A stretch of 64,000 nucleotides of DNA from Fistularia commersonii (lineage: Eukaryota > Chordata > Actinopteri > Syngnathiformes > Fistulariidae). The notes under the pieces are model-generated. The model was not told the DNA's origin. It searched no databases and saw only the letters and a program-made list of their open reading frames with translations. Numbering within the stretch: position 1 is the stretch's first letter; each line of letters opens with the position of its first letter. The DNA lies in contig JBBMNZ010000053.1 of the NCBI GenBank assembly GCA_037954325.1, forward strand, positions 638,501-702,500. Reading direction: 5' to 3'. The translations under genes and the position numbers were made by a program. Positions 11,242 through 22,949 of the stretch are shown one piece after another.

Positions 11242-11517
11242 ATCTGCGTGTGAGAGTTTGTTTTGGTGGGTGGGGGGGGGGGGGGGTGTTCCCGCGGACA
11301 GGGAGTACCAGGGCCTGGAGCGGATGAGGTGAGGAGCGGAGGAGGGCAGAAGCCCGGACCGTGATTCGCTTATGTTCAGCGGTTCGGGAGTTCCAGGGCC
11401 CAAAGCGGAGAAGCGGAGGACAGCAAAAGCCCTGTCCGCAATTCACCTGAGTCTGGCGGATCGGTAGTACCTGGTTCCGCAGCGGAGGAGCGGAGGAGCG
11501 GAGGAGCGGAGCAAAGC
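10282..11517. repeat. Satellite A block 2
   Basis: This continues the composite satellite downstream of the copia 3' LTR. It begins GTTTGGTTGTGGATGCG, completing the monomer interrupted by the insertion. It contains long TG tracts (for example about 11161-11241) and GGAGCGGA runs near its end. No gene is seen. Confidence 0.88.
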
Positions 11518-12058
11518 GGAAGACCGTCTTAATAACAAGGAAATTACAGATGAGGCTATAATTTCCACAGAAATCTTTAAATTCTATCGCCACCTATACA
11601 CTTCGACATTGTCAAAAAGCGATTGTGACTCCTTTCCAACAAATATTCCTCAACATATCCCAAAAATAAACAACAACAAACAATATATGTTTGTTTTGTA
11701 TATGTTTATATATAATCAACAAAAAATATACAGTTTGATATCTGAGATTCCTTGTGAGTCGCCAACTTAATTACATGTTGTACTCCCCTTGCAATCTTTT
11801 TTTCGTTTTAATTTTTTATTAGTCTATCTATTGATTTAATTATTTCATTTTAATTTCTTTTTTTGTCTAGCACTGTAAATTTCTCACAAACCGTTAACAC
11901 TATTAACTTCTGATTCCATACAGAACGAATGTCCTTATGTCCTTTGCTTCCTCATGCCTGGTTGTTTCATTCACATTCAGTTCTACCTTGCCATGTTTAT
12001 TTGTACATTTGTATAGTTGTGTGTACTATTTATGTTCAATTCAAAAAAAAAAAAAAAA
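11518..12058 (+). mobile_element. L1/Tx1-like LINE, internally deleted copy with poly(A)
   Basis: The first part, about 11518-11690, translates to a stretch containing KEITDEAIISTEIFKFY and HLYTSTLSKSD, typical of the region between endonuclease and RT in L1-type ORF2. It then joins directly to 3'-UTR sequence (from about 11735, GATATCTGAGATTCC) and ends in a 16-A tail at 12043-12058. RT and the C-terminal domain are missing. The same join occurs at 43085-43504. It is flanked by satellite on the left and by a CT-rich module on the right. Confidence 0.75.
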
Positions 12059-12502
12059 GAATGAGAGGCTGAGAAAATCTCCATGTCTCTCTCTCCCCCC
12101 CCCTTAATGCCGCCCCCCCCCCTTCCTCACGGCGGCCGACGCAACGCGATTCTCGCCGTTGTTGTGGAAGTAGGGAAAAGGATTCCCCGCGTCGGTGCGA
12201 GCGATGCGTTTCAAGGCGTATTGCATGTGTGTATGGGGGGGGGGGGTCTACAGGACACCGCAGACCGGCAATGGTGCACCTTCTCCGGACATCGATCACC
12301 GAAACGTCGGCGTGGAGCTCCCGGAGCAGCCGGCGTGTACATGTGAATGAATGGAGGAGCTAATGTGTGTGGGGTGGTGGTGGTGGTGGGGGGGGGGGGG
12401 GCGTTTCGGCTAATGCTATCAGCACAGCTATGATTATCCCCAGAACGTTGAGAACGAGCTCCCGGAACTCCAGACATGCGTATATAAAAGAGTGGAATTA
12501 AG
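12059..12502. repeat. Composite module M: CT tract, poly-C, core satellite segment
   Basis: After the LINE poly(A) there is GAATGAGAGGCTGAGAAAA, a CTCTCTC/poly-C stretch, a GCGATGCGTTTCAAGGCG segment and a poly-G run. A 110-bp core follows (about 12240-12360: ACAGGACACCGCAGACCGG ... GTGAATGAATGGAGGAG), diverged from the satellite A monomer core. Copies lie at 40171-40495, inverted at 50999-51359, and truncated at 63767-64000. A TATATAAAAG string is present near 12480 (see rejected items). No gene is seen. Confidence 0.7.
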
Positions 12503-12506
12503 GTGT

Positions 12507-12587
<81 letters not shown>

Positions 12588-12608
12588 TGTGTGTGTGTGT
12601 GTATGTGT
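12503..12608. repeat. (TG)n microsatellite
   Basis: An almost uninterrupted TG dinucleotide tract of about 105 bp sits just upstream of a truncated L1-like LINE. It is open in several frames as Val-Cys or His-Thr repeats, which have no coding meaning. Confidence 0.95.
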
Positions 12609-14756
12609 GGGACAGAAATAATGTCGGGGACAGAAATTGTTATTAGCCTGCTGGCAGATGACACAACCTTAGTTTTGAAAAATGAACATCGAGTCCCAAT
12701 AAGCGTTGAAAAAATTAAAACATTCTACAAGGCTTCAGGATTGTCATTAAACTTAAAGAAATGCAAACTTCTTGAGCTGCATGACTCACCACTAAAGGAA
12801 ATCAGCAATGTTCCTATCAAATCAGAAATAAAATACTTGAGCATTTTCCTATCTAAGGACCAAAAGTTAAATCAGTCCAGGAACATTGAATCTAAACTGA
12901 ATCAAAGTAAAGCTAAATTGAATATATGGCTCCAAAGAGATTTATCAATATTAGGCCCGATATATTTGACTAAAATGGAATGTTTATCCAGATGTATATA
13001 CCCAGTGTATTCCAATGCTGCTCCAAATCAACTCATAAAATCTATTAACCAAATAAATTTCAACTTTATCTGGAGGAACAAACCACACCATCTAAAAAAA
13101 TCACATATGGGGAAAGAAACAAGTGACGGAGGGCTGAAAGTGATAGAGTTGGACTGCCTGAATGGGACATTGAAGGTGAACTGGTTGAAATCCTGGATCA
13201 AACATCATCATTTTTTCTGGTATTGTACTCCAAACTACTTATTCAACATAGTCGGCAGCCTAAGTCTTCTACTTATCTCTGACTTGGATATCAACAAGAT
13301 TCCTGTCCAATTTTCAGAGTTCCATAAACAAATACTATTATACTGGAAAATGATATATGTACACAATTTCTCACCACACAGTACAATAATTTGGAACAAT
13401 CGATATGTACTGCATGGCAACAAACCTCTGTTTTACAAGGAATGCTTTGAGAAAGGTATATGGTCAATAATTGACTTGATGGATGACAATGGCAGTCGTC
13501 TAGACTATGAACAGTTCTGTACTACACACAGATTTAAGCCTCCCATATTAGAGTTGATAAAGTTACGAAACGCACTGCCTCGACAATTTGTATTCCTGAC
13601 CAAAAATATAATGACGCACCAAACCGTACAACCACAGTTACCCCGACTATCACTCCAGGGAATCTCAATTCCGGACAGAAAGTGCACCAACTCCTTTATT
13701 AGGACATGTTTCACAGGAAACTTATTCCCTGGACGTCAAAACAAAAATAATATTTGAAATGAATTTGATAAGGAATCGATTGCCACGCTGCGAACTATGT
13801 ATCTGACTCTACCCATACCCCCCAAGGCACAAAGAAACCCACTTCTAAATTATGAATGACATCTACCCATCTAAGGAATTATTGAGGGTACGCTTTACTT
13901 TTGAAGATAATATTTGTACATTTTGTGAAGACAACATTGAAACCACTGACCATATATTTTTTCTCATTCTCATTCCATCATCACCAGTTTCCCTCTCAAA
14001 AGATGATATCACATTTGGTTTACTTATAAGCAACATAACAGATGAACTCCGTGTCAATGTTCTTTTAGGCCTGGCCAAGTTCTTCATTCACAAAAACAGA
14101 ATGCAAAAATGCTCCCCAAATTTGAATTTCTTCATAAACGATTTTGAATTATAAAAAAAAATCCTTAAAGCTTATGGAAAAATCCAAAAACTAAAAAATA
14201 TACAGTTACCCATGTCTGAGATTCCTTTTTTTTGAAAAAAAAAAAAACAAAAAACAAAAAAAAAACTTAATTACATGTTATATTCCCCTTGCAATTTTTT
14301 TTCGTTTTAATTTTTTATTTGTCTATCTATTGATTTAATTATTTCCTTTTAATTTCTTTTTTTGTCTAGCACTGTAAATTTCTCACAAACCGTTAACACT
14401 ATTAACTTCTGATTACATACAGAACAAATGTCCTTATGTCCGTTGCTTCCTCATCCCTGGTTGTTTCATTGACATTCAGTTCTACCTTGCCATGTTTATT
14501 TGTACATTTGTATATTTGTGTGTACTATTTATGTTCAATTAAAAACAGTTTGATGTCTGAGATTCCTTGTGAACGGCCAACTTAATTACATGTTATATTC
14601 CCCTTACAATTTTTTTTTTTAGTTTTTAATTTTATTTTTCTATCTATTTATTTAATTATTTCCTTTTAATTTACTTTTTTGTCTAGGATTAAAAAATTCT
14701 CGCGAACCGTTAACACTATTAACTTCTGATTACATACAGAACGAATGCCCTTATGT
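12609..14756 (+). mobile_element. L1/Tx1-like LINE, 5'-truncated copy
   Basis: The element begins abruptly just upstream of the RT catalytic LADD motif. It runs through the C-terminal region and a long T-rich 3' UTR that is partly duplicated in tandem: the string TGTCTGAGATTCC recurs at about 14215 and 14553. No clean poly(A) tail is present at the right end. A near-identical copy with the same left flank lies at 40607-42742, so the two were made by segmental duplication rather than by separate insertions. Confidence 0.82.
12621..14154 (+). pseudogene. L1-like ORF2 C-terminal fragment (RT palm onward)
   Basis: It starts at the RT active-site region (SLLADDTTLVL) and keeps the thumb and C-terminal domain (GPIYLTKMECLSRCIYPVYS, NFIWRNKP). 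It ends in FFINDFEL at 14154. A Cys-rich motif (CTFCEDNIETTDH) resembles the L1 C-terminal zinc knuckle, but the final Cys is not seen. Breaks are a stop at 13755-13757, a further stop near 13847 and a frame change at about 13850. An intact ORF2 would have an upstream endonuclease and RT fingers, which are absent. I assign it to the L1/Tx1 group from motif style; the exact clade is uncertain. Confidence 0.8.
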
Positions 14757-14880
14757 CTCCCGTCCCCCCCGCTTTTTCCGTACGGTGGCAGACACTGAGA
14801 TCGAAAGCAAATGGGTGTCATTGTAATGCAGTAACAGGGTGATAACAGCCGTGTTTGAAGTGTGTAGGGGCTTATAGGAG
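14757..14880. other. Short unclassified interval
   Basis: This is about 120 bp between the LINE 3' UTR and satellite A, with a poly-C run, a GATCGAAAGCAAATGGG segment and GCAGTAACAGGGTGATAACA. The last string resembles a string in the module at 47150-47170 in reverse complement. No gene is seen. Confidence 0.4.
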
Positions 14881-15700
<820 letters not shown>

Positions 15701-16757
15701 TGCCAGGGCCTGGAGCGGATGAGCAGAGGAGAGGCGGAGAGCAGAAGCCCGGCCCGGTTCGGGATTTCCAGGGTCCAAAGCGGGGGAGCAAAGAAGCGGA
15801 GGGGGGGAGGAGAGCAGAAGAGCAGAAGACTGGCCCGGAATTCACCGAAGTCCCGCATATCGGGAGTTCAAGGGCCCGGAGCGGAAGAGAGGAGGAGCGG
15901 AGGAGCGGAGGAGCGGGGGAGCGGAGGAGCGGAGGAGCGGAGGAGCGGAGGAGCGGAGGAGCGGAGGAGAGCGGAAGCCCGGCCAACAATTCGCCTGAGT
16001 CCCGCGGAGAGGGGGTACCAGGGCCTGGAGCCTGATTCGCTTATGTCCAGCAGTTCAGGAGTACCAGGGTCAGGAGCGGAGGAGCGGAGGAGCGGATGAG
16101 CAGAAGAACGTTTAAGCGGTGGAGCGGAGGAGCGGATGAGCGGAGGAGAGTGGAATCCGGCCGACATCTCGCCTGAGTCCCGCGGAAAGGGAGTCCCAGG
16201 GCCTGGAGCCTGATTCGCTTATGGCAAGCAGTTCAGGAGAACCGGGCCCAGAGCGGAGGAGCGGAGGAGCGGAGGAGCGGAGGAGCGGAGGAGCGGAGGA
16301 GAGCGGAAGCCCGGCCAACAATTCGCCTAAGTCCCGCGGAGAGGGAGTACCAGGGCCTGGAGCCTGATTCGCCATGTCCAGCAGTTCAGGAGTACCAGGG
16401 CCGGAGCGGAGGAGCGGAGGAGCAGAGGAGCGGAGGAGCGGAGGAGCGGAGGAGCGGAGGAGCGGAGGAGCGGAGGAGCGGATAAGCGGATGAGCTGAGG
16501 AGAGCGGAAGCCCGGTCGGCAATTCGCCTTAGTCCCGCGGAGAGGGAGTACCAGGTCCTGGAGCCTGATTCGCTTATGTCCAGCAGTTCAGGAGTACCAG
16601 GGCCAGGAGCGGAGGAGCGGAGGAGCGGATGAGCAAAATAACGTTTAAGCGGTGGAGCGGAGGAGCGGATGAGCGGAGGAGAGCGGAATCCGGCCGACAA
16701 TTCGCCTGAGTCCCGCGGAAAGGGAGTACCAGGGCCAGAAGCGTGATTTAATGATGC

Positions 16758-19560
16758 TCAGCAATTCAGGAGTACCAGGCCGAGGTGCGGAGGAGCGGAA
16801 GGGCGGATGAGTGGAGGAGCGGAGGTGGGGAGGAGAGCGGAAGACCGGCCCACATTTCGCCTGAGTCCCGCGGATTGGGAGTACCAGGGCCTGGAGCCTG
16901 ATTCGCTTATGGCAAGCAGTTCAGGAGTACCAGGGCCCAGAGCGGCGGAGCGGAGGAGCGGAGGAGCGGAGGAGCGGAGGAGCGGAGGAGCGGAGGAGCG
17001 GAGGAGCGGAGGAGCGGAGGAGCGGAGGAGCGGAGGAGCGGAGGGGCGGATGAGTGGAGGAGTGGAGGTGCGGAGGAGAGCGGAAGCCCGGCCCACATTT
17101 CGCCTGAGTCCCGCGGATTGGGAGTACCAGGGCCTGGAGCCTGATTCGCTTATGGCAAGCAGTTCAGGAGTACCAGGGCCCAGAGCGGAGGAGCAGAGGA
17201 GCGGAGGAGCGGAGAAGCGGAGGAGCGGAGGAGCGGAGGAGCGGAGGAGCGGAGGAGCGGAGGAGCGGAGGAGAGCGGAAGCCCGGCCGACAATTCGCCT
17301 TAGTCCAGCGGAGAGGGAGTACCAGAACCTGGAGCCTGATTCGCTTATGTCCAGCAGTTAGGGGGAGTACCAGGGCCAGGAGCGGTGGAGCGGAGGGGCG
17401 GACGAGCGGAGGAGAGCGGAATCCGGCCGACATCTCGCCTGAGTCCCGCGGAAAGGGAGTACCAGGGCCTGGAGCCTGATTCGCTTATGGCAAGCAGTTC
17501 AGGAGAACCGGGCCCAGAGCGGAGGAGCGGAGGAGCGGAGGAGCGGAGGAGAGCGGAAGCCCGTCCAACAATTCGCCTAAGTCCCGCGGAGAGGGAGTAC
17601 CAGGGCCAGGAGCCTGATTCGCTATGTCCAGCAGTTCAGGAGTACCAGGGCCGGAGCGGAGAAACGGAGGAGCGGAGGAGCGGAGGAGCGGATAAGCGGA
17701 TGAGCTGAGGAGAGCGGAAGCCCGGTCGGCAATTTGCCTGAGTCCCGCGGAGAGGGAGTACCAGGTCCTGGAACCTGATTCGCTTATGTCCAGCAGTTCA
17801 GGAGTACCAGGGCCAGGAGCGGAGGAGCGGAGGAGCAGATGAGCAGAAGAACGTTTAAGCGGTGGAGCGGCGGAGCGGATGAGCGGAGGAGAGCGGAATC
17901 CGGCCGACAATTCGCCTGAGTCCCGCGGAAAGGGAGTACCAGGGCCAGAAGCGTGATTTAATGATGTTCAGCAATTCAGGAGTACCAGGCCGAGGTGCGG
18001 AGGAGCGGAGGGGCGGATGAGTGGAGGAGCGGAGGTGGGGAGGAGAGCGGAAGACCGGCCCACATTTCGCCTGAGTCCCGCGGATTGGGAGTACCAGGGC
18101 CTGGAGCCTGATTCGCTTATGGCAAGCAGTTCAGGAGTACCAGGGCCCAGAGCGGCGGAGCGGAGGAGCGGAGGAGCGGAGGAGCGGAGGAGCGGAGGAG
18201 CGGAGGAGCGGAGGAGCGGAGGAGCGGAGGGGCGGATGAGTGGAGGAGTGGAGGTGCGGAGGAGAGCGGAAGCCCGGCCCACATTTCGCCTGAGTCCCGC
18301 GGATTGGGAGTACCAGGGCCTGGAGCCTGATTCGCTTATGGCAAGCAGTTCAGGAGTACCAGGGCCCAGAGCGGAGGAGCAGAGGAGCGGAGGAGCGGAG
18401 GAGCGGAGGAGCGGAGGAGCGGAGGAGCGGAGGAGCGGAGGAGCGGAGGAGCGGAGGAGAGCGGAAGCCCGGCCGACAATTCGCCTTAGTCCAGCGGAGA
18501 GGGAGTACCAGAACCTGGAGCCTGATTCGCTTATGTCCAGCAGTTAGGGGGAGTACCAGGGCCAGGAGCGGAGGAGCGGAGGAGCGGATGAGCAGAAGAA
18601 CGTTTAAGCGGTGGAGCGGAGGGGCGGACGAGCGGAGGAGAGCGGAATCCGGCCGACATCTCGCCTGAGTCCCGCGGAAAGGGAGTACCAGGGCCTGGAG
18701 CCTGATTCGCTTATGGCAAGCAGTTCAGGAGAACCGGGCCCAGAGCGGAGGAGCGGAGGAGCGGAGGAGCGGAGGAGAGCGGAAGCCCGGCCAACAATTC
18801 GCCTAAGTCCCACGGAGAGGGAGTACCAGGGCCAGGAGCCTGATTCGCTATGTCCAGCAGTTCAGGAGTACCAGGGCCGGAGCGGAGGAACGGAGGAGCG
18901 CAGGAGCGGAGGAGCGGAGGAGCGGAGGAGCGGAGGAGCGGAGGAGCGGAGGAGCGGATGAGCTGAGGTGAGCGGAAGCCCGGTCGGCAATTCGCCTGAG
19001 TCCCGCGGAGAGGGAGTACCAAGTCCTGGAGCCTGATTCGCTTATGTCCAGCAGTTCAAGAGTACCAGGGCCAGGAGCGGAGGAGCGGAGGAGCGGATGA
19101 GCAAAATAACGTTTAAGCGGTGGAGCGGAGGAGCGGATGAGCGGAGGAGAGCGGAATCCGGCCGACAATTCGCCTGAGTCCAGCGGAGAGGGAGTACCAG
19201 GGCCAGAAGCGTGATTTATTGATGTTCAGCAATTCAGGAGTACCAGGCCCAGGTGCGGAGGAGCGGAGGGGCGGATGAGTGGAGGAGCGGATGTGGGGAG
19301 GAAAGCGGAAGACCGGCCCACATTTCGCCTGAGTCCCGCGGATTGGGAGTACCAGGGCCTGGAGCCTGATTCGCTTATGGCAAGGAGTTCAGGAGTACCA
19401 GGGCCCAGAGCGGCGGAGCGGAGGAGCGGAGGGGCGGATGAGCGGAGGAGTGGAGGTGCGGAGGAGAGCGGAAGCCCGGCCCACATTTCGCCTGAGTCCC
19501 GCGGATTGGGAGTACCAGGGCCTGGAGCCTGATTCGCTTATGGCAAGCAGTTCAGGAGTA
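16758..19560. repeat. Satellite B higher-order repeat of about 1.2 kb
   Basis: The marker AGGCCGAGGTGCGGAGG occurs at about 16778 and 17988 and, as AGGCCCAGGTGCGGAGG, at 19244. Spacings are 1210 and about 1256 bp. The flanking order of spacers and octamer runs is the same in each unit, with differences in octamer copy number. The ACGTTTAAGCGGTGG marker recurs with it. Confidence 0.75.
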
Positions 19561-22500
19561 CCAGGGCCTAGAGCGGAGGAGCGGAGGAGCGGAGGAGCGG
19601 AGAAGCGGAGGAGAGCGGAAGCCCGGCCGACAATTCGCCTTAGTCCCGCGGAGAGGGAGTACCAGGGCCTGGAGCCTGATTCGCTTATGTCCAGCAGTTC
19701 AGGAGTACCAGGGCCGGAGCGGTGGAGCGGAGGAGCGGAGGAGCGGAGGAGCGGAGGAGCGGAGGAGCGGATGAGCGGATGAGCGGATGAGCGGATGAGC
19801 GGATGAGCTGAGGAGAGCGGAAGCCCGGCCGGCAATTCGCCTGAGTCCCACGGAGAAGGAGTACCAGGGCCTAGAACCTGAGTCGCTTATGTCCAGCAGT
19901 TCAGGAGTACCAGGGCCAGGAGCGGAGGAGCGGAGGAGTGGATGAGAGGAGAAGCGGAGGAGCGGAGGAGCGGAGGAGTGGAGGAGCGGAGAAGCGGAGG
20001 AGCGGAGGAGCGGAGGAGCGGAGGAGCGGAGGTGGGGAGGAGCCGAGGAGCGGAGGAGCGGAGGAGAGCGGAATCCTGCCGACAATTCGCCTGAGTCCCG
20101 CGGAAAGGGAGTACCAGGGCCTGAAGCGTGATTTAATGAGGTTCAGCAATTCAGGAGTACCAGGGCCAGGTGCGGAGGAGCGGAGGAGGGGAGGGGCGGA
20201 TGAGTGGATGAGCGGAGGAGTGGAGGAGAGCGGAAGCCCGGCCGGCAATTCGCCTGAGTCCCGCGGAGAGGGAGTACCAGGGCCTGGAGCCTGATTCACT
20301 TATGTCCAGCAGTTCAGGAGTACCAGGGCCTGGAGCGGAGGATCGGAGGAGCGGAGGAGCGGATGAGCGGATGAGCGGAGGAGCGGATGAGCGGAGGAGC
20401 GGAGGAGCGGAGGAGCGGAGGAGAGCGGAAGCCCGGCCCACATTTCCCCTATGTCGCGCGGATTGTGAGTACCAGGGCTGGGAGCCTGATTCACTTATGT
20501 CAAGCGGTCCGGAGTACCAGGGCCCGGAGCGGATGAGCGGATGACCGGAGGAGCGGAAGAGCGGAGGAGAGCGGAAGCCCGGCCAAAAATTCGCCTAAGT
20601 CCCGCGGAGAGGGAGTACCAGGGCCTGGAACCTAATTCGCTTATGTCCAGCAGTTCAGGAGTACCAGGGCCAGAACGGAGGAGCGGAGGAGCGAAGGAGC
20701 GGAGGAGAGCGGAAGCCCGGCCGGCAATTCGCCTGAGTCCCGCGGAGAGGGAGTACCAGGACCTGGAGCCTGATTCGCTTATGTCTAGCAGTTCAGGAGT
20801 ACCAGGGCCCGAAGCGGAGGAGCGGCGGAGCGGATGAGAGGAGAAGCGGAGGAGAGCGGAAGCCCGGCCGACAATTCGCCTAAGTCCCGCGGATTGGGAG
20901 TACCAGGGCCCGGAATGGGGGAGCGGAGGAGCAGATGAGCAGAAGAGCGGAGGAGCGGAGGAGCGGAGGAGCGGAGGAGCGGAGGAGCAGATGAGCGGCG
21001 GAGCGGAGGTGAGCAGAAGCCCGGCCGAAAATTCGCCTAAGTCCCGCGGAGAGGGAGTACCAAGGCCTGGTACCTGATTCGATTATGTCTAGCAGTTCAG
21101 GAGTACCAGGGCCCGGAGCGGAGGAGCGGATGAGCAGAAGAACGTTTAAGTGGTGGAGCGGAGGAGCGGATGAGCGGAGGAGAGCGGAATCCGGCCGAAA
21201 ATTTGCCTGAGTCCCGCGGAAAGGGAGTACCAGGGCCTGGAGCCTGAATCGCTTATGTCCTGCGGTTCCGGAGTACCAGGGCCCACAGCGGAGGAGCGGA
21301 GGAGCGGATGAGCGGATGAGCTTAGGAGAGCGGAAGCCCGGTCGACAATTCGCCTGACTCCAGCGGAGAGGGAGTACCAGGTCCATAAACGTGATTTAAT
21401 GATGTTCAGCAATGCAGGTGTACCAGGGCCAGGTGCGGAGGAGCGAAGGAGCGGAGGGGCGGATGAGTGGAGGACCGGATGAGCGGAGGAGCGGAGGTGA
21501 GCGGAAGCCCGGCCGACAATTCGCCTAAGTCCCGCGGAGAAGGAGTACCAGGGCCTTGAGCCTGATTCGCTTATGTCCAGCAGTTCAGGAGTACAAGGGC
21601 CGGAACGGAGGAGCGGAGGAGCGGAGGAGCGGAGGAGCGGAGGAGCGGAGGACCGGAGGACCGGAGGACCGGAGGAGAGCGGAATCCGGCCGACAATTCG
21701 CCTGAGTCCCGCGGAAAGGGAGTACCAGGACCAGAAGCGTGATTTAATGATATCCAGCAGTTCAGGAGTACCAGGGCTGGAGCGGAGGAGCGGACGAGCG
21801 GAGGGTTGGATGAGTGGAGGAGCGGAGGAGAGCGGAAGCCCGGCCCACTTTTTGCCTTAGTCCCGCGGATTGGGAGTACCAGGGCCTGGAGCCTGATATG
21901 CCTATGGCAAGCAGTTCAGGAGTACCAGGGCCCAGAGAGGAGGAGCGGAGGAGCGGAGGAGCGGAGGAGCGGAGGAGCGGAGGTGAGCGGAAGCCCGGCC
22001 GAATATTCGCCTAAGTCCCGCGTAAAGGGAGTACCAGGGCCTGGAGCCTGTTTCGCTTATGTCCAGCAGTTCAGGAGTACCAGGGCCCGGAGCGGAGGAG
22101 CGGATGAGCAGAAGAACGTTTAAGTGGTGGAGCGGAGGAGCGGATGAGCGGAGGAGAGCGGAATCCGGCCGAAAATTTGCCTGAGTCCCGCGGAAAGGGA
22201 GTACCAGGGACTGGAGCCTGATTCGCTTATGGCAAGCAGTTCAGGAGTACCAGGGCCCAGAGCGGAGGAGCGGAGGAGCGGAGGAGCGGAGGAGCGGAGG
22301 AGCCGGAATGAGCGAAAGCCCGGCCGAATATTCGCCTAAGTCCCGCGGAAAGGGAGTACCAGGGCCTGGAGCCTGATTCGCTTATGTCCAGCAGTTCAGG
22401 AGTACCAGGGCCCGGAGCGGAGGTGCGGAGGAGTGGATGAGAGGAGAAGCGGAGGAGCGGAGGAGCGGAGGAGTGGAGGAGCGGAGAAGCGGAGGAGCGG

Positions 22501-22949
22501 AGGAGCGGAGGAGCGGAGGAGCGGAGGTGGGGAGGAGCCGAGGAGCGGAGGAGCGGAGGAGAGCGGAATCCTGCCGACAATTCGCCTGAGTCCCGCGGAA
22601 AGGGAGTACCAGGGCCTGAATCGTGATTTAATGATGTTCAACAATTCAGGAGTACCAGGGCCAGGTGCGGAGGAGCGGACGAGCGGAGGGTTGGATGAGT
22701 GGAGGAGCGGAGGAGCGGAGGAGAGCGGAAGCCCGGCCCACTTTTTGCCTTAGTCCCGCAGATTGGGAGTACCAGGGCCTGGAGCCTGATATGCCTATGG
22801 CAAGCAGTTCAGGAGTACCAGGGCCCAGAGAGGAGGAGCGGAGGAGCGGAGGAGCGGAGGAGCGGAGGAGCGGAGGTGAGCGGAAGCCCGGCCGAATATT
22901 CGCCTAAGTCCCGCGTAAAGGGAGTACCAGGGCCTGGAGCCTGTTTCGC

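Noticed and set aside
12478..12490. TATATAAAAG as a promoter for the downstream L1-like ORF (also at about 40474)
   Set aside because: It lies in a diverged satellite segment upstream of a 5'-truncated LINE. The two occurrences are duplicates, so there is no independent conservation.
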